A stretch of DNA of 64,000 nt from Streptomyces sp. WAC05374 (GCF_004353505.1 NZ_SMNQ01000001.1:992001-1056000); one strand, 5' to 3'; shown: positions 31,046-40,094, counted from the stretch's first letter. The notes: generated by a model not told the origin, from the letters alone. Translations and numbers: made by a program.

Positions 31046-32446
31046 ATGAGGGAGGAACAGGGCGGGGGAACCTGGGAGTTGCTGTCACCGGCGGTCGCGG
31101 CACCGCCCCGGCGGCGCGGCCGGGCGCTCCAGTCGGCGCTGCGCGACGCGGTCAGGTCGGGCCGGCTGGCGGCGGGGACGCGGCTGCCGTCCAGCCGCGA
31201 GCTGGCGGCCGACCTCGGCGTCTCGCGGGGGCTGGTGACGGAGGCGTACGAGCAGCTCACGGCCGAGGGGTACCTGCGCAGCGGCCGGGGCGCCGGGACG
31301 TGGGTGGGCGACGCGGTGCGGAGCGCCACGCCCGCGGCACGGGACCTGGCGCCGCGCGGCGGGGACGCCCGGGTGGACTTCCGCCCCGGCACGCCGGACC
31401 TGTCGCTCTTCCCGCGCACCGCCTGGGCGGCCGCCCACAGGGCCGTGCTGTCCCGGCTGCCGCACCACGCGCTCGGCTATCCCGACCCGCGCGGGCTGCC
31501 GGAGCTGCGGACGGCCCTGGCCGCACTGCTGACGCGGCGGCGGGGCGTGGTGGCCGACCCGGAGCGGCTCGTGGTGTGCTCCGGGGTGGCGCAGGCGATG
31601 ACGCTCCTCGGGTTCGTCCTGCGGGAGCGGGGCCTGCGGGCCCTGGGCGTCGAGGATCCGGGCACGCCGGAGCCCGCCGCCCTGTTCGCGTCGGCCGGAC
31701 TGGGGACCGTACCCCTGCCGCTGGACGCGGAGGGGCTGGCCGTCGGGCCGCTGGCCGCGTCCGGTCTGAGGGCGGCGGTCACCACGCCGGCCCACCAGTT
31801 CCCGTCCGGGATCGCCTACTCCGCGCGGCGCCGGGCCCACCTGCTGGAGTGGGCCCGCGCGGTGGACGGGTACCTGATCGAGGACGACTACGACGGCGAC
31901 TTCCGCTACGACCGCTCCCCCGTCGGCGCCCTCCAGGGCCTCGATCCGGAGCGCGTGGTGTACACCGGCTCCGTCAGCAAGTCCCTCGCGCCGGGGCTGC
32001 GGCTCGGCTGGATGCTCGTGCCCGGAGCGCTGGCCGACGAGGTGGTGGGGCGCAAGCGCACCATGGACCTGGGCAACCCGTCGCTGGAGCAGGCCGTGCT
32101 CGCCCACTTCGTGACGAGCGGCGGCTACGACCGCCAGTTGCGCCGCTGCGGCCGCGCCTACCGGGAGCGGCGGGACGCGCTCATCGCCGCTCTGGAGGAG
32201 CACTTCCCCGGTACGGAGGTCAGCGGCATCGCGGCCGGGCTCCATGTCATCGCGCGCGTGCCGGGGCGGTACGCGGCCGAGGGGCCCTTCCTGCGGCGGG
32301 CGGCCGCGGCGGGGGTGGCGCTGCGGCCGCTCACCGACTATGGGTCGGCGCGGTTCGGGGACGGCGACGTGCGGCTGGTGCTGGGGTACGCCCATCTGAC
32401 GCCGTCCGAGATCGCGCTCGGGGTGCGGCTGATGGCCGGTGGCTGA
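31046..32446 (+). CDS. MocR-family regulator (GntR HTH fused to aminotransferase domain)
   Basis: A 466-residue regulator. Residues 20-85 are a GntR winged helix (GRALQSALRDAVRSGRLAAGTRLPSSRELAADLGVSRGLVTEAYEQL). From residue 110 it is a class I aminotransferase-like domain with the PLP lysine in TGSVSKSLAPGLRLGW, EDDYDGDFRYDR and FPSGIAYSARRR. Such proteins sense PLP or PLP-amino acid adducts and activate vitamin B6, GABA or transporter genes. Being divergent from a DMT exporter, it most likely controls export of an amine or amino-acid-like compound. Confidence 0.95.
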   Translation: MREEQGGGTWELLSPAVAAPPRRRGRALQSALRDAVRSGRLAAGTRLPSSRELAADLGVSRGLVTEAYEQLTAEGYLRSGRGAGTWVGDAVRSATPAARDLAPRGGDARVDFRPGTPDLSLFPRTAWAAAHRAVLSRLPHHALGYPDPRGLPELRTALAALLTRRRGVVADPERLVVCSGVAQAMTLLGFVLRERGLRALGVEDPGTPEPAALFASAGLGTVPLPLDAEGLAVGPLAASGLRAAVTTPAHQFPSGIAYSARRRAHLLEWARAVDGYLIEDDYDGDFRYDRSPVGALQGLDPERVVYTGSVSKSLAPGLRLGWMLVPGALADEVVGRKRTMDLGNPSLEQAVLAHFVTSGGYDRQLRRCGRAYRERRDALIAALEEHFPGTEVSGIAAGLHVIARVPGRYAAEGPFLRRAAAAGVALRPLTDYGSARFGDGDVRLVLGYAHLTPSEIALGVRLMAGG

Positions 32447-32537
32447 GGGGGGTTGTTCACGCGGGGTTCGCGTGTGCGCCGCACCCGGGCGCTAGGCATG
32501 GGGCGGTTCCCCTGTCCCGTGTTCCGGAGGCGTACCG

Positions 32538-34100
32538 ATGCCGCACCGTACGAGCCCCTTGCCCGCCCGCCGTTCCGTCCTGCGCGGTTCGCTGGCCGCG
32601 TCGGCGGCCCTGTCCCTGGGCGCCGTCGCGTCCGCGCCCGCGTTCGCCCGCTCCGGGCGGCCGAGTGCCCGGTGGGGGGTGCAGACGGGTGACGTGACGG
32701 CGACGTCCGGGCTGGTGTGGGTCCGCTCGGACAGGCCGGCCCGGATGGTGGTGGAGACGTCGGCCACGGAGTCGTTCCGGCACGTCCGCCGCCACCCGGG
32801 CCCCCTGCTGGGCCCGGACACCGACTTCACCGGCACCACCGCGCTGCGCGGCCTGCCGCCGGGCGAGCAGGTCCACTACCGGGTCACGCTCACCGACCCC
32901 GACGACCCCCGGCGCGGCGGGGAGCCGGTCACGGGCACCTTCCGCACGGCCCCCGCGCGGCGCCGGGACGGGGTGCGGTTCCTGTGGTCGGGTGACATCG
33001 CGGGGCAGGGCTGGGGCATCAACCCGGACATCGGCGGCTTCTTCGCGTACGAGGAGATGCGGCGCCTGGACCCGGACTTCTTCCTGTGCAGCGGCGACAC
33101 CGTCTACGCCGACGGGCCGCTGCGGCCGAGCGTGACGCTCCCGGACGGGCGCGTCTGGCGCAACCTGATGACCGAGGAGAAGGCGAAGGTCGCCGAGACG
33201 CTCGCCGAGTACCGGGGGAACTTCCGGTACAACCTGCTGGACGACAACGTCCGGGCGTTCAACGCCCAGGTGCCGTCCGTCGTGCAGTGGGACGACCACG
33301 AGGTGCGCAACAACTGGTACCCGGGCCAGATCCTGGACGACCCGCGCTACACCGAGAAGGACGTCGACGTGCTGGCCGCCCGGTCACTGCGGGCGTTCGG
33401 CGAGTACTTCCCGGTGTCCACCCTCCACGCGGGCCGAATGCACCGGGTGGTGCGGTACGGGCCGCTGCTGGACGTGTTCGTCCTGGACATGCGTACGTAC
33501 CGCAACGCCAACTCGCCCGGGCGGCAGACGGACGACGGCACCGGCATCCTGGGCGCCGCGCAACTGGCCTGGCTGAAGCGGGAGCTGAGCCGGTCGCGCG
33601 CGGTGTGGAAGGTGCTGGCCGCGGACATGCCGCTCGGCCTGGTGGTGCCGGACGGGGCCACGGACATCGAGGCGGTCGCGCAGGGCGACCCGGGCGCGCC
33701 GCTGGGCCGTGAGCTCCAGATCGCCGAGCTGCTGCGGTTCGTCAAGCACCGGCGGATCACCGGCACCGTGTGGCTGACGGCCGACGTGCACCACACGTCG
33801 GCCCAGCACTACGCGCCGGAGCGGGCCGCGTTCCAGGACTTCGCGCCGTTCTGGGAGTTCGTGTCGGGGCCGCTCGCGGCGGGCGGGTTCCCGGCGAACG
33901 CCCTGGACGGTACGTTCGGCCCGCGGCGGGTCTTCGTCCGGGCGCCGGAGCGGGCGAACGTGTCGCCGTTGGAGTCGCCGCAGTACTTCGGCGAGGTGGA
34001 CATCGACGGCGACAGCGGCGAACTGACCGTACGGCTGCGGGCGACCGGGGGCGCGACGCTGTTCACCACGACGCTCGCGCCGGGCCGGGTCGGGCAGTGA
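32538..34100 (+). CDS. phoD: PhoD-like alkaline phosphatase, Tat-exported
   Basis: A 520-residue secreted phosphodiesterase/phosphomonoesterase of the PhoD family. The N-terminus has a twin-arginine signal (ARRSVLRGSLAASAALSLGAV) ending near residue 37 at AFA. An N-terminal Fn3-like domain (about 40-145) precedes the metallophosphatase core with FLWSGDIAGQGWG, FFLCSGDTVYADGP, WDDHEVRNNW (His/Asp ligands) and TADVHHTSAQHY. Ca2+/Fe3+ dependence is known for the family. In streptomycetes such genes usually answer to PhoP under phosphate starvation; I did not find a clear PHO box. The ATG follows CGGAGGCG. Confidence 0.93.
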   Translation: MPHRTSPLPARRSVLRGSLAASAALSLGAVASAPAFARSGRPSARWGVQTGDVTATSGLVWVRSDRPARMVVETSATESFRHVRRHPGPLLGPDTDFTGTTALRGLPPGEQVHYRVTLTDPDDPRRGGEPVTGTFRTAPARRRDGVRFLWSGDIAGQGWGINPDIGGFFAYEEMRRLDPDFFLCSGDTVYADGPLRPSVTLPDGRVWRNLMTEEKAKVAETLAEYRGNFRYNLLDDNVRAFNAQVPSVVQWDDHEVRNNWYPGQILDDPRYTEKDVDVLAARSLRAFGEYFPVSTLHAGRMHRVVRYGPLLDVFVLDMRTYRNANSPGRQTDDGTGILGAAQLAWLKRELSRSRAVWKVLAADMPLGLVVPDGATDIEAVAQGDPGAPLGRELQIAELLRFVKHRRITGTVWLTADVHHTSAQHYAPERAAFQDFAPFWEFVSGPLAAGGFPANALDGTFGPRRVFVRAPERANVSPLESPQYFGEVDIDGDSGELTVRLRATGGATLFTTTLAPGRVGQ

Positions 34101-34209
34101 GGGCGGGGCCCGAACTGTGAAAACCGGACCATTGGGGTCAGAGGCACACTTAACCCATCAGTCACAGAGCGTTCGTGATCACGCAACACCACTGGGTCAC
34201 AGTGCTGGC

Positions 34210-35580
34210 ATGACCGATGTGCATTCTCCGAAGAACACCCGCCGTCACCACTGGCGGCGGGACCTCGTCGAACTGGCCGCCCTCTTCACCGCCGTGGCCG
34301 TCGCGGACGCGGTGGCCAACACCGTCGTGCACGGCCCGGACGGACCGTACCTCCTCGCCGTGTCGGCGGTGGTGCTGATCGCCACGGCGGCGTTCCACAC
34401 CTGGTGGGCGCGGCGCCACAGCCATGCCCCGCCGCCCGCCCCGACTACCGCCGGGACGGGCGGCGGCGCGGCGGCGGGCGGGACGGCGCTGTGGCGGATG
34501 CGGACCACCGTGCGCGACGAGCCGGGCAGCCTCGCCGCGCTGTGCACCGCGCTCGCGCACCTGCGCGTCGACATCCTGACGCTCCAGACGCATCCGCTGG
34601 CCGACGGGACGGTCGACGAGTTCCTGCTGCGGGCGCCCGCCTCGCTCCAGGCGGCCGAGCTGACCCGGGAGGTCGCCGCGGCGGGCGGCACCGGCACGTG
34701 GACCGAGCGCGCCGACGCCCACGACCTGGTCGACACCCCGGCGCGGGTGCTGGGCCTGGCCACCCGTACCGCCCTGGACGCCGCCGAACTGCCGCTCGCG
34801 CTGCGCCAGTTGCTGGGCCGGTGCACCATCCACTCGCTGCCCGCGGTCTCGCCCACCGGCCGCCCCACCGGTGCGACGGCACCGGTCGAGGGCGTCCTGG
34901 AGGAGGGCGAGACCGTGATGCGGCTGCGCGACCCGAACGGCGGCGCCATCACCGTCGAGCGGCCGTACCTGCCGTTCACGCCCACCGAGTTCGCCCGCGC
35001 CCGGGCCCTGGTGGAGCTGGACGCGCGCCTCGGGCCGCGCATCCCGCGCAGCCAGGACGTGCTGACCCTCCCGGAAGGGAGGGAGATCACGGTCCGCCGT
35101 GCCGACCAGGGCGACCTGGAGGCCGCCCGGGCCATGCACGAGCGCTGCTCGGACCGGACCCTGAACCTGCGCTACCACGGTCCGGTGGCGGACGCGGCCG
35201 GGTACCTGAACCATCTCCTCAGCCCCCGGTTCGGCCGGACGCTCGCCGTGGAGACGGCGTCCGGCCGGCTCGTCGCCCTCGGCCACCTGATGTGGGACGG
35301 CGACGAGACCGAGGTGGCCCTGGTCGTCGAGGACGACTGGCAGCGCCGCGGCATCGGCTCGGAGCTGCTGGGCCGGCTGGTGGCGCTGGCCCGCGAGGCC
35401 GGCTGCGAGAGCGTGTACGCCGTGACGCAGTCGTCCAACACGGGCATGGTCGCCGCGATGCGGGGGCTGAACCTGCCGCTGGACTACCAGATCGAGGAGG
35501 GCACCCTGGTGATCACCGCGCGGCTGAACGGGCTTCCTGTGCCCCGGACTCGGCGGCAGGCCGGCCGGGCCGAGCGCTGA
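34210..35580 (+). CDS. Membrane-anchored ACT-GNAT fusion protein
   Basis: A 456-residue three-part protein. Residues about 15-60 carry two hydrophobic helices (VELAALFTAVAVADAVANTVV; LLAVSAVVLIATAAFHTWW). After a Gly/Ala linker, residues about 95-165 resemble an ACT ligand-binding domain (RTTVRDEPGSLAALCTALAHLRVDILTLQTH). The C-terminal 150 residues are a GNAT acetyltransferase (ITVRRADQGDLEAARAMHERCS; EDDWQRRGIGSELLGRLVALAREAGCESVYA). An amino-acid-controlled lysine acetyltransferase is a plausible reading, since ACT-GNAT enzymes of actinomycetes behave that way, but membrane anchoring is unusual. The 3' end overlaps the convergent PLP-enzyme gene by 68 bp. Confidence 0.83.
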   Translation: MTDVHSPKNTRRHHWRRDLVELAALFTAVAVADAVANTVVHGPDGPYLLAVSAVVLIATAAFHTWWARRHSHAPPPAPTTAGTGGGAAAGGTALWRMRTTVRDEPGSLAALCTALAHLRVDILTLQTHPLADGTVDEFLLRAPASLQAAELTREVAAAGGTGTWTERADAHDLVDTPARVLGLATRTALDAAELPLALRQLLGRCTIHSLPAVSPTGRPTGATAPVEGVLEEGETVMRLRDPNGGAITVERPYLPFTPTEFARARALVELDARLGPRIPRSQDVLTLPEGREITVRRADQGDLEAARAMHERCSDRTLNLRYHGPVADAAGYLNHLLSPRFGRTLAVETASGRLVALGHLMWDGDETEVALVVEDDWQRRGIGSELLGRLVALAREAGCESVYAVTQSSNTGMVAAMRGLNLPLDYQIEEGTLVITARLNGLPVPRTRRQAGRAER

Positions 35581-36736
35581 GCGCCTCGGTCAGGTCCCGC
35601 CACAGGTCCTCGACGTCCTCCAGACCGACGGACATCCGCAGCAGCCGGTCGCTGACGCCCGCCGAGCGGCGGTCGTCCTCGTCCACGATCCGGTGGCTGA
35701 TGGAGGCCGGGTGCTGGATCAGGGTGTCCACGCTGCCCAGACTGACCGCCGGCGTGATCAGCCGCACTCCGGCGATCACGTCGCGCGGGTCCCCGTACAC
35801 CTCGAAGGCGACCATGGCCCCGCCGATCTCCGGGTAGTGCACCCGGGCGATCCGGGGGTCGGCCGCCAGCCGGCGCGCCAGGTCGGCGGCGGTCGTGGCG
35901 GCGGCCCGCATCCGCACCGGCAGCGTGGACAGCCCGCGCAGCAGCAGGTAGCTCGCCAGCGGGTGCAGTACGCCACCGGTGGCGAAGCGCACCTGGCGCA
36001 GCTTCCCGGCGAACTCCTCGTCGCAGGCCACGACGCCCGCGAGCACGTCGCCGTGCCCGCCCAGGTACTTGGTGGCGCTGTGCAGCACGATCCGGGCGCC
36101 GTGCTCCACGGGGCGCTGGAGCACGGGGGTGGCGAAGGTGGAGTCGACCAGCAGCGGCACCGAGCCGCAGGCCCGGGCCACGGCCCGGATGTCGACCTCG
36201 GCGAGGGTCGGGTTCGCCGGGGTCTCGACCATCACCAGGCCGGTGTCGGGCCGGATGGCGGCGGCGATGCCCTCCACGTCGGTCCAGGTGACCTCCGTAC
36301 CGAGCAGTCCGGCCGTCAGGAGGTGGTCGCTGCACCCGTACAGGGGCCGGACCGCCACCACGTGGCGCAGACCCATGCTCGCGCGGACGAGCAGGACGGC
36401 GGTCAGCGCGGCCATGCCGCTGGCGAACGCGACGGCGCTCTGCGTGCCCTCCAGGCGGGCGAGGGCGGTCTCGAAGCGTGCCGTGGTGGGGTTGTCGAGC
36501 CGCGAGTAGACGGGCGGTCCGTCCGGGCGGGCGCCGGTGGTGGCGAACGCGTCGATCCGCTCCGCCTCGGCCCGCGCGTCGTGGGACGGGTACGTGGTGG
36601 AGAGGTCGATCGGCACGGCGTGCAGGCCCAGGGCGGCGAGGTCGTCGCGCCCGGCGTGCACCGCTTCGGTGGCCAGCGCCCGCGGGGCTCCCGGAGTGGG
36701 GAGGGCGGGGGTGGTGTCGTGAGACAGGGCTTCCAT
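35513..36736 (-). CDS. Cys/Met-metabolism PLP enzyme (trans-sulfuration family)
   Basis: A 407-residue PLP enzyme of the cystathionine gamma-synthase/lyase and methionine gamma-lyase family. Motifs: STTYPS, YSRLDNPTTARFETALARLEGT (about 71-92), SGMAALTAVLL, VETPANPTLAEVD (about 173-185) and the PLP lysine in LHSATKYLGGHGDVLAG (about 228-244), ending with SLGSVDTLIQHPASISHR. Which reaction it catalyses cannot be settled by eye. The divergent Lrp/AsnC gene and the inverted repeats between them suggest induction by an amino acid such as methionine. About 20 residues at the C-terminus extend beyond the family core. Confidence 0.93.
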   Translation of the reverse strand: MEALSHDTTPALPTPGAPRALATEAVHAGRDDLAALGLHAVPIDLSTTYPSHDARAEAERIDAFATTGARPDGPPVYSRLDNPTTARFETALARLEGTQSAVAFASGMAALTAVLLVRASMGLRHVVAVRPLYGCSDHLLTAGLLGTEVTWTDVEGIAAAIRPDTGLVMVETPANPTLAEVDIRAVARACGSVPLLVDSTFATPVLQRPVEHGARIVLHSATKYLGGHGDVLAGVVACDEEFAGKLRQVRFATGGVLHPLASYLLLRGLSTLPVRMRAAATTAADLARRLAADPRIARVHYPEIGGAMVAFEVYGDPRDVIAGVRLITPAVSLGSVDTLIQHPASISHRIVDEDDRRSAGVSDRLLRMSVGLEDVEDLWRDLTEALSARPGRPAAESGAQEARSAAR

Positions 36737-36753
36737 GGACGGCACTGTGAACA

Positions 36754-36793
36754 GATACCGGGGAGTATCCGAAAATCGCCGTGTTACGTTCGG
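36754..36793. promoter_or_regulatory. Lrp operators between PLP-enzyme and lrp genes
   Basis: Two nested signals: GATAC and GTATC (36754-36769, 6-bp spacer) and CCGAA and TTCGG (36769-36773 with 36789-36793). The region is only 60 bp long and serves both divergent genes. Lrp/AsnC octamers often bind several imperfect palindromes in such spacers, so these are likely sites for the adjacent protein. Confidence 0.5.
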
Positions 36794-36796
36794 CGA

Positions 36797-37303
36797 ATGA
36801 ACGATTCTGTCGTGCTGGACACGGTCGATCTGCACATACTTCGCCTTTTGCAGAACGACGCCCGGACCACCTACCGGGAGCTGGCCGCGGAGGTGGGGGT
36901 CGCCCCCTCCACCTGCCTGGACCGGGTGGCACGGCTGCGGCGCACGGGCATCATCCTGGGCAACCGGCTCCGACTCGATCCGGCCAAAATCGGCCGCGGC
37001 CTGGAGGCGCTGCTCCTGGTCCAGGTGCGCCCGCACCGCCGGGAGCTCATCGGCCCGTTCGTCGAACGCATCCGCGCCCTGCCCGAGTCGCGGGCCCTGT
37101 TCCACCTGACCGGCCCCGACGACTACCTGGTGCACGTGGCCGTGTCCGACCCCTCCGACCTGCAACGACTCGTACTGGACGAGTTCACCTCGCAGCGGGA
37201 GGTCGCCCGTGTGGAGACCCGGCTGATCTTCCAGCAGTGGGAGTGCGGGCCCCTCCTGCCACCCGGCGCGCCCGCTCATTTGTCAGCCGACCGGGACGGA
37301 TGA
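36797..37303 (+). CDS. Lrp/AsnC-family transcriptional regulator
   Basis: A 168-residue regulator with the family layout: helix-turn-helix in residues 5-60 (LDTVDLHILRLLQNDARTTYRELAAEVGVAPSTCLDRVARLRRTGII), then the RAM ligand-binding domain (ALLLVQVRPHRRELIGPFVERIRALPESRALFHLTGPDDYLVHVAVSD). It is longer than Lrp at the C-terminus (GPLLPPGAPAHLSADRDG). It is divergent from the trans-sulfuration enzyme, which it probably controls in response to a sulfur amino acid. Confidence 0.95.
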   Translation: MNDSVVLDTVDLHILRLLQNDARTTYRELAAEVGVAPSTCLDRVARLRRTGIILGNRLRLDPAKIGRGLEALLLVQVRPHRRELIGPFVERIRALPESRALFHLTGPDDYLVHVAVSDPSDLQRLVLDEFTSQREVARVETRLIFQQWECGPLLPPGAPAHLSADRDG

Positions 37304-37341
37304 GGGTGACGACGGGGCCGGCGGCATACCAGGATGGCCTC

Positions 37342-39033
37342 ATGCCAGAGACCTCCAGCAGCGCGCTCCCCCGCGCGGTCGCCGACGCCTACGTCGACGC
37401 GCTCATCGAACTCGACCCGATCACGGGCACGTACCTGGGCGTCCGGAAAAGCGCCGGGCTCCTTCCGGACTTCTCGCCCGCCGGTCAGGAGGAGATCGCC
37501 GCACTGGCCCGCAGGACGCTCGCCCGGCTCGACGAGGCCGAGCGCCTGCCCGGCGCCCGTGACGACGCCGAGCGGCGCTGCGGCCGGCTGCTGCGGGAGC
37601 GTCTCACCGCCTCACTGGCCGTGCACGACGCCGGTGAGGGGCTGCGCACGGTCAGCAACATGCGCTCGCCCGCGCACAGCGTGCGCATCGTGTTCACCGT
37701 GATGCCGACGGAGAGCGACGACGACTGGGCGGCCGTGGCCGAGCGCCTCCGGGCCGTGCCCGCCGCGCTGGAGGGCTACCGCGAGTCCCTCGCGCTCGGG
37801 CTGGAGCGCGGCCTGCCGGGCGGACCCCGCGCCACGGCCACGTTCATCGGGCAGCTCACCGAGTGGACGGGCGACGACGGGGCGCGGCGCGGCTGGTTCG
37901 AGGAGTTCGTGGTGCCCGCCCCGGCGGGGCTGCGCGGGGAGCTGGACGCGGCGGCGGGGGCCGCCACCCGGGCGCTGGCCGGGCTGCGGGACTGGATGCG
38001 TGACGTGTACGCCCCGGCCGTGAAGGGCGCGCCCGACACGGTGGGCCGCGAGCGGTACGCGCGCTGGTCGCGCTACTTCAACGGCAGCGACTGCGACCTG
38101 GACGAGGCGTACGCGTACGGGTGGGGCGAGTACCACCGGCTCCTGGCCGAGATGCGGGCCGAGGCGGACCGCATCCTGCCGGGCGCCGGGCCGTGGGAGG
38201 CGCTCGCCCACCTCGACGAGCACGGCACGCACATCGAGGGCGTCGAGGAGGTGCGGGCCTGGCTCCAGGCGCTGATGGACGAGGCGATCGAGGCCCTGGA
38301 CGGCACGCACTTCGAACTGGCCGAGCGGGTACGGAAGGTGGAGTCCCGGATCGCCCCGCCCGGCGGGGCGGCCGCGCCGTACTACACCGGCCCGTCGGAG
38401 GACTTCTCCCGGCCGGGCCGCACCTGGCTGCCGGTCGACGGCGAGACGCGCTTCCCGGTGTACGACCTGGTGTCGACCTGGTACCACGAGGGCGTGCCGG
38501 GCCACCACCTCCAGATCGCGCAGTGGGTGCACGTCGCCGACCGGCTCTCCCGCTACCAGGCGACCGTCGGTGTCGTCAGCGCCAACGCGGAGGGCTGGGC
38601 GCTGTACGCGGAACGGCTCATGGACGAGCTGGGCTTCCTGCCCGACCCCGAGCGGCGCCTGGGCTACCTGGACTGCCAGATGATGCGCGCCTGCCGGGTG
38701 ATCGTGGACATCGGCATGCACCTGGGGCTGGAGATCCCGGCGGACGCGCCGTTCCACCCGGGTGAGCGGTGGACGCCGGAGCTGGCGCAGGAGTTCTTCC
38801 AGCGGCACAGCAGCCGTCCGCCGGCCTTCGTCGAGAGCGAGCTGACCCGGTACCTGTCGATGCCCGGCCAGGCGATCGGCTACAAGCTGGGCGAGCGCGC
38901 CTGGCTGCTGGGCCGGGAGAGGGCCCGCCGGGCGCGCGGCACCGCGTTCGACGCCAAGCGGTGGCACATGGCCGCGCTCTCCCAGGGCCCCCTGGGCCTG
39001 GACGACCTGGTGGAGGAGCTGGCCAGGCTGTGA
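37342..39033 (+). CDS. DUF885-family metallopeptidase-like protein
   Basis: A 563-residue cytoplasmic protein of the DUF885 family, related to M32-like/gluzincin peptidases. The metal-binding segment is TWYHEGVPGHHLQIA (about 379-393), with an HExxxxHH arrangement, and NAEGWALYAERLMDELG follows about 30 residues later with the third ligand Glu. The start at 37342 gives MPETSSSALPRAVADAYVDAL, a usual opening for the family. No signal peptide is seen. The substrate is unknown. Confidence 0.92.
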   Translation: MPETSSSALPRAVADAYVDALIELDPITGTYLGVRKSAGLLPDFSPAGQEEIAALARRTLARLDEAERLPGARDDAERRCGRLLRERLTASLAVHDAGEGLRTVSNMRSPAHSVRIVFTVMPTESDDDWAAVAERLRAVPAALEGYRESLALGLERGLPGGPRATATFIGQLTEWTGDDGARRGWFEEFVVPAPAGLRGELDAAAGAATRALAGLRDWMRDVYAPAVKGAPDTVGRERYARWSRYFNGSDCDLDEAYAYGWGEYHRLLAEMRAEADRILPGAGPWEALAHLDEHGTHIEGVEEVRAWLQALMDEAIEALDGTHFELAERVRKVESRIAPPGGAAAPYYTGPSEDFSRPGRTWLPVDGETRFPVYDLVSTWYHEGVPGHHLQIAQWVHVADRLSRYQATVGVVSANAEGWALYAERLMDELGFLPDPERRLGYLDCQMMRACRVIVDIGMHLGLEIPADAPFHPGERWTPELAQEFFQRHSSRPPAFVESELTRYLSMPGQAIGYKLGERAWLLGRERARRARGTAFDAKRWHMAALSQGPLGLDDLVEELARL

Positions 39034-39054
39034 CGCCACCGGGCCCCGGGCGCG

Positions 39055-39552
39055 TCAGCAGCCGCAGTCGTCCGCGCCGACCGGGGCGGTCAGCGGGTCG
39101 GCGTCGCGCTCGCGCGTGCCCTCCCAGGTCTCGTACGCGAAGCCCTCGCGGGCCCAGTACTCGAAGCCGCCCAGCATCTCCTTGACCTGGTAGCCGAGTT
39201 CGGCCAGGGCGAGCGCCGCGCGGGTGGCGCCGTTGCAGCCGGGGCCCCAGCAGTAGGTGACGACCGGCACGGCCTTGTCGAGCAGTTCCTCCGCCTGGGC
39301 GGGGATGAGCGCGGTCGGCAGGTGGACCGCGCCCGGGATGTGGCCCTGGTCCCACGACTCGGTCGACCGGGAGTCCAGGACGACGAATCCCGGGTCGCCG
39401 CCGGAGGCGAGCGCGGCGGCGACGTCGGAGACGTCCGCGTGGAAGGCCAGGCTCGCCGAGAAGTACGCGGCGGCCGCGGCCGGCGAGGCGGGCGGGACGC
39501 GCAGGACGGGGTTGGCGGGGGCGGGGGCGGCGGTGATCGGTGTCGTCGTCAT
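39055..39552 (-). CDS. Rhodanese-domain protein
   Basis: A 165-residue single-domain sulfurtransferase-type protein. The rhodanese pattern is complete: FVVLDSRSTESWDQGHIPGAVHLPTA (about 56-81), the active-site Cys in VTYCWGPGCNGA (about 98-109) and LGGFEYWAREGFAYETWEG. A second Cys four residues on, and the C-terminal DDCGC, are extra thiols. The catalytic loop is CWGPGCN rather than the six-residue CxxxxR/T of classical rhodaneses. It is divergent from an Lrp-type gene and probably controlled by it. Confidence 0.93.
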   Translation of the reverse strand: MTTTPITAAPAPANPVLRVPPASPAAAAAYFSASLAFHADVSDVAAALASGGDPGFVVLDSRSTESWDQGHIPGAVHLPTALIPAQAEELLDKAVPVVTYCWGPGCNGATRAALALAELGYQVKEMLGGFEYWAREGFAYETWEGTRERDADPLTAPVGADDCGC

Positions 39553-39594
39553 GCCCAGAAATCTACGGTTCGTTGATCATTCCGGTGAAGTGAC

Positions 39595-39628
39595 AATCCC
39601 CGGAGCTTGCCTTGTCCGGCCGGGGATT
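39595..39628. promoter_or_regulatory. Inverted repeat between rhodanese and lrp genes
   Basis: AATCCCCGG (39595-39603) and CCGGGGATT (39620-39628) form a perfect 9-bp inverted repeat, centred between the divergent starts. It is 19 bp before the lrp ATG and 42 bp from the rhodanese ATG. It is a likely binding site for the Lrp-type protein encoded beside it. Confidence 0.6.
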
Positions 39629-39647
39629 CCCCTGCTATTCCTCGACC

Positions 39648-40094
39648 ATGACGGGATATTCACCGGACGCCACCGACTGGCGCATCCTCGCCGCTCTCCA
39701 GGAGCAGGGCCGGGCCTCCTTCGCCGAACTGGCGCGCACCGTCTCCATGTCGGCGAGCGCCGTCACCGAGCGGGTGCGCCGGCTGGAGGACGCCGGGGTG
39801 ATCGCCGGGTACACGGCGGTCGTCGACCCGGAACGGCTGGGGCTGCCAATACTCGCCTTCGTACGGCTCCGCTACCCCACCGGCAACTACAAGCCGTTCC
39901 ACCACATGCTGGAGACCACTCCGGAGGTCCTGGAGGCGCACCACGTGACGGGCGACGACTGCTTCGTGCTGAAGGTCGCCGCCCGCTCGATGCGGCACCT
40001 GGAGGAGATCTCCGCGAAGGTCGCCGTGCTGGGCTCGGTGACCACGAGCGTCGTGTACTCCTCGCCGCTGCCGCGCCGCGCGATCAGCCGCTGA
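39648..40094 (+). CDS. Lrp/AsnC-family transcriptional regulator
   Basis: A 148-residue regulator: helix-turn-helix in residues 8-60 (ATDWRILAALQEQGRASFAELARTVSMSASAVTERVRRLEDAGVI), and a RAM domain after it (LAFVRLRYPTGNYKPFHHML, VTGDDCFVLKVAARSMRHLEEI). VTGDDCF is the ligand-binding turn common in Lrp proteins. The start at 39648 places a TATTCC box 7 bp upstream, so the message is probably leaderless. It is divergent from the rhodanese gene; its 3' end overlaps sbcC by 11 bp. Confidence 0.95.
   Translation: MTGYSPDATDWRILAALQEQGRASFAELARTVSMSASAVTERVRRLEDAGVIAGYTAVVDPERLGLPILAFVRLRYPTGNYKPFHHMLETTPEVLEAHHVTGDDCFVLKVAARSMRHLEEISAKVAVLGSVTTSVVYSSPLPRRAISR

Noticed and set aside
35513..35580. 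Frameshift at the convergent GNAT and PLP-enzyme ends
   Set aside because: Both proteins keep their conserved regions intact; a 68-bp tail-to-tail overlap explains the data.
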